Part shown: in pieces, positions 1 through 5,556 of the stretch
How the letters are laid out: each line of letters starts with the position of its first letter
Position numbering within the stretch: position 1 is the first letter of the stretch
Origin: an uncultured bacterium
GTDB lineage: Bacteria; Bacillota; Clostridia; TANB77; CAG-508
Length of the DNA stretch: 7,750 nt
Direction of reading: 5' to 3'
Assembly: GCA_905215615.1 (NCBI GenBank)
Contig: CAJMQM010000041.1
Location: 1-7,750 of the forward strand
The notes under the pieces: model-generated
What the model saw: only the letters and a program-made list of their open reading frames with translations
Database searches by the model: none
What the model was told of the DNA's origin: nothing
Made by a program: the position numbers and the translations under genes

Positions 1-128
1 ATTGTTATTCCTGCCAATATTAATATTATTAATATTGTTACTGCTAGTGATATTAGTGTTATTCCTTTGTTAATATTGTTGTTTCCTTCTTTTTGAATAT
101 TGTTTAATATGTATTTTTCTTGTTGCAT
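1..128 (-). CDS. Prepilin-like protein, N-terminal fragment (cut by window edge)
   Basis: The first 42 codons are visible and the rest lies off the left edge. The protein starts with a polar, Asn/Gln-rich leader of about 22 residues ending in Lys-Gly. An unbroken hydrophobic segment beginning ITLISLAVTILIILILAG follows. This is the arrangement of class III (type IV pilin / type II secretion pseudopilin) signal sequences, where a prepilin peptidase cuts after Gly and the hydrophobic helix anchors the protein or packs into a filament core. The usual Glu at mature position 5 is replaced by Ser, as I recall for a large group of Clostridia surface proteins with GITLI-type starts; the leader is also longer than in classical pilins. 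The ATG at 126-128 is preceded by AGAGGAGAA (135-143) at 6 nt. An in-frame ATG at 144-146 would add six residues but overlaps that site, so it is less likely. The C-terminal domain, and hence the function, cannot be seen. Confidence 0.72.
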   Translation of the reverse strand, partial: MQQEKYILNNIQKEGNNNINKGITLISLAVTILIILILAGIT

Positions 129-134
129 ATTTAA

Positions 135-143
135 TTCTCCTCT
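135..143 (-). promoter_or_regulatory. Ribosome binding site of the prepilin-like gene
   Basis: AGAGGAGAA on the minus strand lies 6 nt before the ATG at 128. It decides the start against the in-frame ATG at 146, which would lie upstream of this site. Confidence 0.7.
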
Positions 144-199
144 CATTTAATTTTCCCCATAAAAATTTACTACAATTTTATTTTTTCGCTCATGCACGC

Positions 200-233
200 A
201 AAAATGACAGGCTATTTTAAGAATAGTCTGTCA
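200..233 (-). terminator. Terminator-like hairpin in the leader of the prepilin-like gene
   Basis: Arms 205-216 and 222-233 form a 12-bp stem around a 5-nt loop (217-221). On the minus strand the stem ends in CUGUCA followed directly by five U residues (200-204), the layout of an intrinsic terminator. One pair in the stem is a mismatch (C-A) in minus-strand RNA and a G-U wobble in plus-strand RNA; the plus-strand tail (CUUUUAU) is weaker. No plus-strand gene ends here, so I assign it to the minus strand. The stop codon of the upstream small ORF (217-219) falls in the loop, so a ribosome finishing that ORF would cover the hairpin. It lies about 70 nt upstream of the prepilin-like start, so it could act as an attenuator rather than a gene-end terminator. 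Confidence 0.6.
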
Positions 234-342
234 CTTTTATATTACAAATAAAGGTATTTCTACCTTCTTTTATTTCTATAAAGTTATAAGTGTGTGTGTG
301 TGTATGTGTGTGTACTCTCGCAAGGGTTTTAGCGTTTGTCAT
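217..342 (-). CDS. Small ORF, 41 aa, with His-Thr repeat; probable leader peptide
   Basis: This ORF of 41 codons starts at ATG 340-342 behind AGAGGAGA (351-358) at 8 nt spacing, about 70 nt downstream of a good promoter. The peptide begins MTNAKTLARV, continues with four His-Thr pairs (residues 11-18) encoded by a CA/TG microsatellite, and ends in a mixed tail of 23 residues to a TAA at 217-219. I see no signal peptide or membrane segment and recognise no family. Three things suggest a regulatory leader peptide rather than a functional protein: its position in the 5' leader of the prepilin-like gene, the stop codon inside the loop of a terminator-like hairpin, and the low-complexity His-Thr run. 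The run recalls His-rich leader peptides of amino-acid operons, but the downstream gene is not biosynthetic. Removing one CA unit gives a stop (TTA TAA) right after the repeat; adding one gives a stop four codons after it. Confidence 0.5.
   Translation of the reverse strand: MTNAKTLARVHTHTHTHTYNFIEIKEGRNTFICNIKVTDYS
251..266 (-). other. Small hairpin with GAAA tetraloop inside the leader ORF
   Basis: In minus-strand RNA, AAGGUA and UACCUU form a 6-bp stem closed by a GAAA loop (GNRA type). It lies between the His-Thr repeat and the terminator-like hairpin, within codons of the small ORF. It could be a pause hairpin or chance; the two hairpins do not share bases, so it is not an obvious competing antiterminator. 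Confidence 0.3.
290..313. repeat. TG/CA dinucleotide microsatellite
   Basis: An alternating TG tract of about 24 bases on the plus strand, interrupted once by TATG near 303-306. Its longest pure part is about 14 bases. It lies inside the 41-codon small ORF, where the complementary CA tract encodes His-Thr-His-Thr. Such tracts can change length by replication slippage, and either a one-unit gain or loss shifts the ORF into an early stop. Confidence 0.85.
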
Positions 343-418
343 TTTCAAATTCTCCTCTGTTATTTTTTGTCGATTTTTGTAGAATATTTTGTTCTACTTA
401 TTTTGTATTGTTAGAACG

Positions 419-447
419 ATGATATCATTTTTGAATTTATAAGTCAA
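419..447 (-). promoter_or_regulatory. Sigma-A promoter of the small ORF / prepilin-like leader
   Basis: Minus strand: -35 TTGACT (442-447), a 17-bp spacer and -10 TATCAT (419-424), each one base from consensus. Transcription should begin near 411-413, giving a 5' leader of about 285 nt before the prepilin-like ATG. A 6-bp hairpin (379-397, GTAGAA/TTCTAC) lies near the transcript's 5' end. Confidence 0.7.
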
Positions 448-561
448 TATTTTTATTTCACTTTTAATTGCATTTATTTAATATATTTTATTATTTTTAC
501 TTTTCTATTAATATTTTTCTTTTTGAATTTGCATTTTATTTTACTAAATATCAATTTTTCC
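448..561. other. AT-rich spacer between divergent promoters
   Basis: This stretch separates the minus-strand leader promoter from the plus-strand tyrS promoter. It is almost entirely A and T. I find no ORF with a ribosome binding site, no clear inverted repeat and no recognisable operator. Confidence 0.5.
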
Positions 562-590
562 TTGAAAATTGCTGAGTATTATTGTATAAT
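562..590 (+). promoter_or_regulatory. Sigma-A promoter of the T-box/tyrS transcript
   Basis: -35 TTGAAA (562-567), a 17-bp spacer and a perfect -10 TATAAT (585-590). Transcription should start around 597, just ahead of the T-box stem I. Confidence 0.8.
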
Positions 591-596
591 TTTACT

Positions 597-834
597 AATG
601 TTTATTTAATTGTGTTTTAAAAAGAAACCCAGTAGTAATTTATAGTTACAAAATTTAGAGAGATAGTGGTTGGTGAAAACTATTAGTATATAAAATTTAC
701 GAATTACAATTCTTATAGCAATTACGTTAGCAACGAACAGCTATAAATAAGGCAACCTAAAATATAAGGTTGTAAATAAAGGTGGTACCACGAGTCAAAT
801 CGTCCTTTAATAGGAAGATTTGGCTCTTTTGTTT
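597..834 (+). ncRNA. T-box riboswitch leader, tyrosine specific
   Basis: This leader senses uncharged tRNA-Tyr and lets transcription continue into tyrS. Stem I closes with AAGAA (622-626) against TTCTT (710-714). The loop-E motif is AGTA (631-634) opposite GAA (701-703), and the next bases carry the specifier UAC (705-707), a tyrosine codon followed by the usual A. The AGAGAG and GGTTGGTGAAAAC elements (657-680) are typical of stem I. TATAGC/GCTATA (714-745) forms a middle hairpin and CAACCT/AGGTTG (753-772) forms stem III. The T-box proper is AAAGGTGGTACCACG (778-792). Its UGGU should pair with the ACCA end of tRNA-Tyr, and U fits an A discriminator base. In the antiterminator AAAGG pairs with CCUUU (804-808) and ACGA with UCGU (800-803). 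The specificity agrees with the downstream gene. Confidence 0.95.
792..831 (+). terminator. T-box intrinsic terminator
   Basis: GAGTCAAATC (792-801) pairs with GATTTGGCTC (817-826), including one G-U pair, and the stem extends with UCCU/AGGA; a U-rich tail follows from 827. It shares bases with the antiterminator, so the two structures are mutually exclusive. Confidence 0.92.
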
Positions 835-920
835 TATACTTTATTTTTCTTCATTTTATTATTCGTTTGCTATTATAACTTATAAAATAATTTTAAATAA
901 AATATAAAGGAGGAAATTTT

Positions 921-2150
921 ATGACATTATTTGAAGACTTAAAGTGGAGAGGACTAATTAAAGACATTTCTAGTCCAGATTTAGAGAAAAAATTAAATGA
1001 AGGAGGTCTAACTTTTTATATTGGTACAGACCCAACAGCAGATAGTTTACATGTTGGGCATTTATCTAGTTTTCTTATATCTAAAAGATTAAAAGATGCT
1101 GGACATACTCCTATATTACTTGTTGGTGGTGGTACTGGGCTAATTGGTGACCCTCGCCCTACTACAGAAAGACCAATGATTTCTAAAGAAACTGTACAAC
1201 ATAATTTTGAAAGTCTAAAAGCTCAAGTTGAAAAAATATTTGGGTTTAAAGTTGTAAATAACTACGACTGGTTAGGAAAAATTAATGCTTTAGATTTCTT
1301 ACGTGATTATGGTAAATATTTTAATATAAACTACATGTTAGATAAAGACATTATAAGAAGAAGATTAGATGAAGGAATTACTTATACAGAATTTTCTTAT
1401 ATGATTTTACAAGCAACAGATTTTAAACATCTACATGAAAATTATGGCGTAAATATGCAATGTGCTGGCTCTGACCAATGGGGAAATATTACTGCTGGTA
1501 TTGATTTAATTAGAAAAACTACTGGCGATGAAGTATATGGATTTACAATGCCTCTTGTAACAGATTCTCAAGGAAGAAAATTTGGTAAAAGTGAAGGAAA
1601 TGCTTTATGGTTAGATAATAGTAAAACATCTAGCTACCAATTATACCAATTCTTTGTAAATGTAGAAGATTGTAAGGTAATTGATTACTTAAAAATTTAC
1701 ACTTTCTTACCTAAGGAAGAAATTGAAGATTTAGAAAAGAGAAATAACAAGCACCCTGAATTAAGAGAAGCTCATAAGGCTTTAGCTAGGGAAATTATTA
1801 CTTTCTTACATGGTAAAGATGAATATGAAAAAGCTGTTAACTTAGCAGATCATTTATTTAATAATAAATTTAGCGATTTATCTAAAAAAGATATTGAGGA
1901 CTTATTCCAAAATGCCGATATTAAAGAAATTTCTGCAGATAAAAATATAGTAGATTTATTAGTAGATTTAGGTGCTGTATCTAGCAAAAGAGAAGCCAGA
2001 GAATTTATTGGAAATGGTGCTATTTCTATAAATGGAGAAAAAGTAACTGATATTGAAATGGTTGTAAGCAAAAATTTATTTATTGAAGGAAAATATCTTG
2101 TAGTTAGAAGAGGTAAGAAAAACTACTATGTAGGTAAAATACAAGACTAA
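921..2150 (+). CDS. tyrS: Tyrosyl-tRNA synthetase
   Basis: Cytoplasmic class I aminoacyl-tRNA synthetase that charges tRNA-Tyr with tyrosine at the cost of ATP. The 409 residues match the usual bacterial length of about 400-425. The catalytic Rossmann fold carries YIGTDPTADSLHVGHL (33-48), with the HIGH motif as HVGH (44-47). The tyrosine pocket YMILQATD is at 160-167 (Tyr160, Gln164, Asp167) and GSDQWGN at 183-189. The KMSKS loop is present as KFGKS (220-224), a normal bacterial TyrRS variant. An S4 RNA-binding domain occupies about 345-405. The ATG follows AAAGGAGGA (906-914) at 6 nt. The gene is monocistronic between its own promoter/T-box and a terminator just after the stop. The tyrosine specifier in the leader independently supports the call. 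Confidence 0.98.
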   Translation: MTLFEDLKWRGLIKDISSPDLEKKLNEGGLTFYIGTDPTADSLHVGHLSSFLISKRLKDAGHTPILLVGGGTGLIGDPRPTTERPMISKETVQHNFESLKAQVEKIFGFKVVNNYDWLGKINALDFLRDYGKYFNINYMLDKDIIRRRLDEGITYTEFSYMILQATDFKHLHENYGVNMQCAGSDQWGNITAGIDLIRKTTGDEVYGFTMPLVTDSQGRKFGKSEGNALWLDNSKTSSYQLYQFFVNVEDCKVIDYLKIYTFLPKEEIEDLEKRNNKHPELREAHKALAREIITFLHGKDEYEKAVNLADHLFNNKFSDLSKKDIEDLFQNADIKEISADKNIVDLLVDLGAVSSKREAREFIGNGAISINGEKVTDIEMVVSKNLFIEGKYLVVRRGKKNYYVGKIQD

Positions 2151-2157
2151 TGATTTT

Positions 2158-2214
2158 AAAATAGAGTTACAATATTTTTACTTTATTAGCAATTATTTTG
2201 TAACTCTATTTTTT
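2158..2214 (+). terminator. tyrS terminator, probably shared with converging cysE
   Basis: ATAGAGTTACAA (2161-2172) pairs perfectly with TTGTAACTCTAT (2198-2209), and flanking A and U runs extend the stem. The loop is about 25 nt. A run of six T follows on the plus strand. On the minus strand the same stem is followed by TTTT, so it may also stop cysE transcripts. Confidence 0.85.
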
Positions 2215-2263
2215 ATTGAATTATTTTAATTAAAATAGTAATTTTATATAATCATTTTTATTC

Positions 2264-2794
2264 CTACTTTTTATCTATTTTATTTTTAACTATTCCTGGC
2301 ACTCCAACAACTGTTACATTATCTGGAACATTTTTTAGTATTACTGCATTTGCACCTATTTTTACATTGTTACCTATTTTTATTGGTCCTAATATTTTAG
2401 CCCCGCTTCCCACCATTACATTATTACCTAAGTCTGGATGCCTTTTATATTTATCTTTTCCAGTTCCACCCAATGTTGCATTATGATATATAGTGCAATT
2501 ATTTCCTACTGTTGCTGTTTCTCCTATTACAATTCCCATACCATGGTCTATAAATAATCTCCTACCAATTTTTGCTCCAGGGTGTATTTCAATTCCTGTA
2601 AAGAAACGCCCTAACTGTGAGATAAGCCTAGCTAAGAATAATATTTTGTGCTTATATAAAAAGTGTGCTATTCTATGAAATACTAAAATATGAAAACCTG
2701 GATACAAAATAATTGCTTCTAATACATTTCTACATGCTGGATCTTTTTCCTTAATATTTTTTGCATCATCGTATAATTCCTTAAAAACGTTCAT
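2264..2794 (-). CDS. cysE: Serine O-acetyltransferase
   Basis: Transfers acetyl from acetyl-CoA to L-serine, giving O-acetylserine, the first step of cysteine synthesis. An N-terminal helical part (about 1-60) precedes a left-handed beta-helix of hexapeptide repeats. Diagnostic is FIDHGMGIVIGETA, with the catalytic Asp-His pair at residues 84-85, then TLGGTGKDKYKRHP. The 176 residues fit the short bacterial form; E. coli CysE is about 273 and has an extra N-terminal region. I prefer the ATG at 2792-2794 because AAGGGG lies just upstream. The ATG at 2804-2806 adds four residues (MKGL) but has no ribosome binding site. Both starts lie inside a 14-bp hairpin. The C-terminus ends in Asp-Lys-Lys rather than the Ile used by many family members to dock into CysK, and no cysK is in the window. 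It follows uppP by about 44 nt on the same strand. Confidence 0.93.
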   Translation of the reverse strand: MNVFKELYDDAKNIKEKDPACRNVLEAIILYPGFHILVFHRIAHFLYKHKILFLARLISQLGRFFTGIEIHPGAKIGRRLFIDHGMGIVIGETATVGNNCTIYHNATLGGTGKDKYKRHPDLGNNVMVGSGAKILGPIKIGNNVKIGANAVILKNVPDNVTVVGVPGIVKNKIDKK

Positions 2795-2826
2795 AAGCCC
2801 CTTCATTATTATATGAAGAGGCTTAT
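2793..2826 (-). other. 14-bp hairpin enclosing the cysE start and ribosome binding site
   Basis: In minus-strand RNA, 2826-2813 pairs with 2806-2793 around a 6-nt loop; all 14 pairs form, one of them G-U. The 3' arm holds the upstream ATG (2804-2806), the AAGGGG ribosome binding site and the first bases of the preferred ATG. It begins 12 nt after the uppP stop codon. The sequence after the stem is GAACGTTTTT, so the U-run starts five bases late for a standard terminator. It could be a weak uppP terminator or a structure that limits cysE translation. In plus-strand RNA one pair becomes a C-A mismatch, which supports minus-strand function. Confidence 0.65.
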
Positions 2827-2838
2827 AAAAATGTTATA

Positions 2839-3687
2839 TTAAAATACTAATGTTGCCATTACTAAAATACCAAGTACAATTCTATACCAACCAAATGCTT
2901 TAAAATCATGTTTTTTAATATAGCTCATTAGGAATTTTATTACTAAAACAGATACTATAAATGCTGTAATCATACCAACAATTAAAACTGCAAGTTCTGT
3001 TCCTGTAAATGCTAAACCAAATTTTAATAATTTTAATAAACTTGCACCAAACATTACAGGTATAGCCAAATAAAATGTAAATTCTGCAGCTGTTGTACGA
3101 GATAAACCTATTAGCAATCCCCCTATTATTGTAGCTCCAGAGCGTGATGTTCCTGGGAAAATTGCTGCTATTAGTTGAAATGCTCCTATAATTAATGCAT
3201 CTCTATATGTAATTTCTAATGGGTCTGTTACTCTTGGCTCTGTTTTTCTGCTTTTATGCCAATTTTCTATAAAAATAAATGCTATACCAAATACTATTAA
3301 TGCTATTGCTATTACTGTTGGGTTGTAAAATAGCTCGTTTATTTTTTCGTCAAACAATATTCCTATTATTGCTGCTGGAATACATGCTACCAAAATTTTA
3401 CCCCACATGCCCATTATGTTTTTATCTACATGTGATAATATTCCTGTTTTTTTATAACCTTTTCCCTTTTTATTTGTAAATGGAAAAATGTTCTTCCAAT
3501 ACATTACTACTACTGCTAAAATTGCACCAAATTGTATTACTACTTCAAACATATCAAAAAAGTTTTCTGATACATTGTTAAAACTTAAGAATTGGTCTAA
3601 TAAAATTAAATGTCCTGTACTGCTTATTGGTAACCACTCTGTAATTCCCTCTACTATACCAAATATAATTGAAATTAAAATGTCCAC
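2839..3687 (-). CDS. uppP: Undecaprenyl-diphosphatase
   Basis: Polytopic membrane enzyme (BacA/UppP family) that removes a phosphate from undecaprenyl diphosphate, recycling the lipid carrier of peptidoglycan and other wall polymers; overexpression of the family is linked to bacitracin resistance. The 282 residues match the family length. The catalytic EGITEWLPISSTGHL is at 13-27 (Glu13, Glu17, His26) and the phosphate-binding PGTSRSG at 178-184 (Arg182). Hydrophobic segments occur throughout, including about 50-64, 98-112, 124-141, 163-177, 203-222, 232-254 and 267-282. The start is a GTG (3685-3687), chosen because AGGAGGA (3694-3700) lies 6 nt upstream and translation from it gives the conserved N-terminus. 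The gene follows the MBL hydrolase by 58 nt with no convincing terminator, so readthrough is likely; TATAAT-like words occur in that gap but lack a good -35 element. Confidence 0.97.
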   Translation of the reverse strand: MDILISIIFGIVEGITEWLPISSTGHLILLDQFLSFNNVSENFFDMFEVVIQFGAILAVVVMYWKNIFPFTNKKGKGYKKTGILSHVDKNIMGMWGKILVACIPAAIIGILFDEKINELFYNPTVIAIALIVFGIAFIFIENWHKSRKTEPRVTDPLEITYRDALIIGAFQLIAAIFPGTSRSGATIIGGLLIGLSRTTAAEFTFYLAIPVMFGASLLKLLKFGLAFTGTELAVLIVGMITAFIVSVLVIKFLMSYIKKHDFKAFGWYRIVLGILVMATLVF

Positions 3688-3745
3688 TTTTGTTCCTCCT
3701 ATGTTATTATTTTTTATATTAATATATTCTAACTTATTATAATTA

Positions 3746-4375
3746 TCACATCATAATTCTACACTCAATGGTACTTTTTAATAAACCCTCGAATTTTTCT
3801 GCATCTGCTCTTGTTCCTATTATTGTACCATAATGAATTGGAATAGCTATTCTTGGCTGTATTTCATTAATAAATCTTGCTGCTTCTATAGCATCCATTG
3901 TGTATTTTCCACCCACTGGTACAAAAGCCACATCGCACTCTACTTGTATATTATCTTCGTTCATGTCTGTATCTCCTGCAATGTAATATGATGCACTTCT
4001 TATTTCTAGTATATAGCCTACCCAATTACTAGATTTTGGGTGAAACTGAGATTTTACATTATAAGCTGGTACTGTTTCAAAATTCATGCCATGAATTTGA
4101 TACCTCTTATTTGGTTCTACTATATTTATTTGATGTTCTTTAAATCCCATTTTTAAACATTGTGTATAACCATCTTCTGTTATAACAATTATTGTATTTT
4201 GGTTTCTTATTTTTTGTATGTCCTCTGGTGAAAAATGGTCATAGTGTGTATGTGTTACAAATATAATGTCTGCATCTTTTGGTTCTTCTGTAAGGTTATA
4301 TGGGTCTATATAAATAACTCTATCTCCTGTTATTTTTATACTACTATGTCCTAAAAGTTTAAATTCCTCTAACAT
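3746..4375 (-). CDS. MBL-fold metallo-hydrolase (UlaG-like, COG2220 type)
   Basis: A 209-residue protein of the metallo-beta-lactamase fold, the single-domain, roughly 210-230-residue type often annotated as UlaG-like or putative metal-dependent hydrolase. The metal site is visible as THTHYDHF (His42, His44, Asp46, His47), AGDTD (Asp135) and IPIHYGT (His181). At the place where many relatives have His after VPAY this protein has Asn105 (VPAYN), with FHPKSSNWVGY (111-121) following; His112 may supply a ligand or contact. The substrate cannot be predicted from sequence. There is no signal peptide, so it is probably cytoplasmic. The ATG at 4373-4375 follows AGGAGGAAG at good spacing, and a promoter lies 36-64 nt upstream. 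It heads a probable MBL-uppP-cysE transcript, but nothing ties its chemistry to those genes. Confidence 0.88.
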   Translation of the reverse strand: MLEEFKLLGHSSIKITGDRVIYIDPYNLTEEPKDADIIFVTHTHYDHFSPEDIQKIRNQNTIIVITEDGYTQCLKMGFKEHQINIVEPNKRYQIHGMNFETVPAYNVKSQFHPKSSNWVGYILEIRSASYYIAGDTDMNEDNIQVECDVAFVPVGGKYTMDAIEAARFINEIQPRIAIPIHYGTIIGTRADAEKFEGLLKSTIECRIMM

Positions 4376-4410
4376 AAACTTCCTCCTTATTCTTTTGTGA
4401 GCTACTTTAT

Positions 4411-4439
4411 ATCTTACTTTTAATAAGCTTTATTGTCAA
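4411..4439 (-). promoter_or_regulatory. Sigma-A promoter of the MBL hydrolase/uppP transcript
   Basis: Minus strand: perfect -35 TTGACA (4434-4439), a 17-bp spacer and -10 TAAGAT (4411-4416). The start codon is about 36 nt beyond the -10. It sits in the 174-base gap after the rsm-type gene's terminator. Confidence 0.7.
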
Positions 4440-4481
4440 TATTATTAGAGTAATTTATAAAATATTAATATTCGCAAATCT

Positions 4482-4547
4482 TAAAAACAACTCTGAATCA
4501 TACTATATAAGTAGATGTTTTAATACTAATTCAGTAATTTAGTTGTT
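4482..4547 (-). terminator. Terminator after the RNA methyltransferase gene
   Basis: On the minus strand AACAACT (4547-4541) and CTGAAT (4534-4529) pair with ATTCAG (4498-4493) and AGTTGTT (4492-4486). A 6-nt bulge lies on the 5' side and a loop of about 30 nt is enclosed, followed by TTTTTAA. The bulge and long loop make it weaker than the tyrS terminator, but it begins directly after the stop codon. Confidence 0.55.
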
Positions 4548-4549
4548 AT

Positions 4550-5491
4550 CTAGATTTTCTGTAATTTTGCTACAAAAAATCCTTCCATTGTTTTGCTTGG
4601 CAATATTCTAATTGCTTTATCTACTGAATTATTTGTGTTGTCATTAAATGCTGGAATTGCATCTTTTATTTCTATATTTATATCTAACAATTTTATGTTT
4701 AAGTTTTCTAGTGCCCAGTTTAAAACTGCTTCGTTTTCTTCTTTGTTTAATGTACATGTTGAATATACCATAATTTCATTTTGCTTTAAAGCTGTATATG
4801 CACTTTTGAATAGCTTTTTCTGTAATTTTGCTAAGTCTCTTACTGTTTTTTCTGACCAATTTTTATATGTTATTACACTTCTTGCATCAAAACGACCTTC
4901 TCCGCTACATGGTGCATCTAATAAGACTTTGTCAAAGCAGTTCTCGTAGTTTTTGCCTAATAATTCCCCTCTACCATTTATTACTTCTATAATGCTAGCA
5001 CCTTGAACTTCCACATTATATTTTAGCCTTTCACATCTAATTTTGTCTAACTCGTTTGCAATTATCTGTCCCTTATTTTCCATAAGTGCTGCCATTTGTG
5101 TGGTTTTACTACCTGGTGCTGCAGTTAAGTCCAATACTTTTTCGCCTGCTTTTGGGTTTAATACTATTGGTGGAACCATACTTGGCAAACTTTGTATGTA
5201 AATATACCCTTTTTCATATATGTCTAGCTTTTGAATTTCTTTTTCTCTTACATTTTTAATTATTAGTGCATCATTGTACCATGGTACTCTTTCAAATTTT
5301 ATGTTGTTTTCTTTAAAATATTTCATTAGGTCTTGAATATTATATTTTATTGTGTTTACCCTTAAAGTAGTATATCTGTCACTTAACATAGCTGAAACTA
5401 CTTTATCTACTGTTCCTGGCGAAAACATATTGTACATGTTTTCCATAAATTTTTTAGGCAACTTTTCTCTTGCTTCTTGTATTGATAACAT
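4550..5491 (-). CDS. RsmB/NOP-family RNA (cytosine-5) methyltransferase
   Basis: SAM-dependent m5C methyltransferase of rRNA or tRNA. Residues about 35-85 form the small N-terminal RNA-binding part (LRVNTIK at 43-49), and the Rossmann methyltransferase domain follows. The SAM-binding motif I is LDLTAAPGSKT (120-130). Motif IV DAPCSG (192-197) supplies Cys195 and motif VI STCTLNKEEN (244-253) supplies Cys246, the two-cysteine signature of this family. The 313 residues cover the catalytic core only; RsmF-type enzymes in Firmicutes are often about 450 and carry a C-terminal PUA-like region. It therefore resembles the short nop2p-type form, and the target base cannot be assigned. The ATG follows AAAAAGAGG (5498 onward) at 6 nt. 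It lies 65 nt after dgt; a TATAAT at 5527-5532 in that gap lacks a good -35 element. It ends the folC-NUDIX-dgt run. Confidence 0.93.
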   Translation of the reverse strand: MLSIQEAREKLPKKFMENMYNMFSPGTVDKVVSAMLSDRYTTLRVNTIKYNIQDLMKYFKENNIKFERVPWYNDALIIKNVREKEIQKLDIYEKGYIYIQSLPSMVPPIVLNPKAGEKVLDLTAAPGSKTTQMAALMENKGQIIANELDKIRCERLKYNVEVQGASIIEVINGRGELLGKNYENCFDKVLLDAPCSGEGRFDARSVITYKNWSEKTVRDLAKLQKKLFKSAYTALKQNEIMVYSTCTLNKEENEAVLNWALENLNIKLLDINIEIKDAIPAFNDNTNNSVDKAIRILPSKTMEGFFVAKLQKI

Positions 5492-5556
5492 TAAATACCT
5501 CTTTTTATATATTTCTATTTGTTAAAATTATATTTTTTCTGCTAAAAACAATAATT

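Noticed and set aside
205..233. Hairpin as a plus-strand terminator
   Set aside because: It pairs slightly better in plus-strand RNA (G-U instead of C-A), but no plus-strand gene precedes it and its plus-strand tail is weak.
192..251. Short plus-strand ORF of 19 codons starting in the hairpin region
   Set aside because: No ribosome binding site, no plus-strand promoter nearby, and it crosses the terminator-like hairpin. The minus-strand small ORF is much better supported.
1850..2071. 73-codon minus-strand open frame inside tyrS
   Set aside because: Shadow of the S4-domain region of tyrS, with no ribosome binding site or family match.
3279..3742. Two plus-strand open frames (66 and 84 codons) rich in Leu or Ile
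   Set aside because: Both are antisense to uppP; the hydrophobic look comes from complementing membrane-protein codons.
4593..4949. 118-codon open frame on the plus strand
   Set aside because: Antisense to the RNA methyltransferase gene with its intact catalytic motifs; no independent coding signal.
5492..5556. Possible separate promoter for the RNA methyltransferase (TATAAT at 5527-5532)
   Set aside because: No -35 element at a usable distance; such -10 words are expected by chance in sequence this AT-rich.
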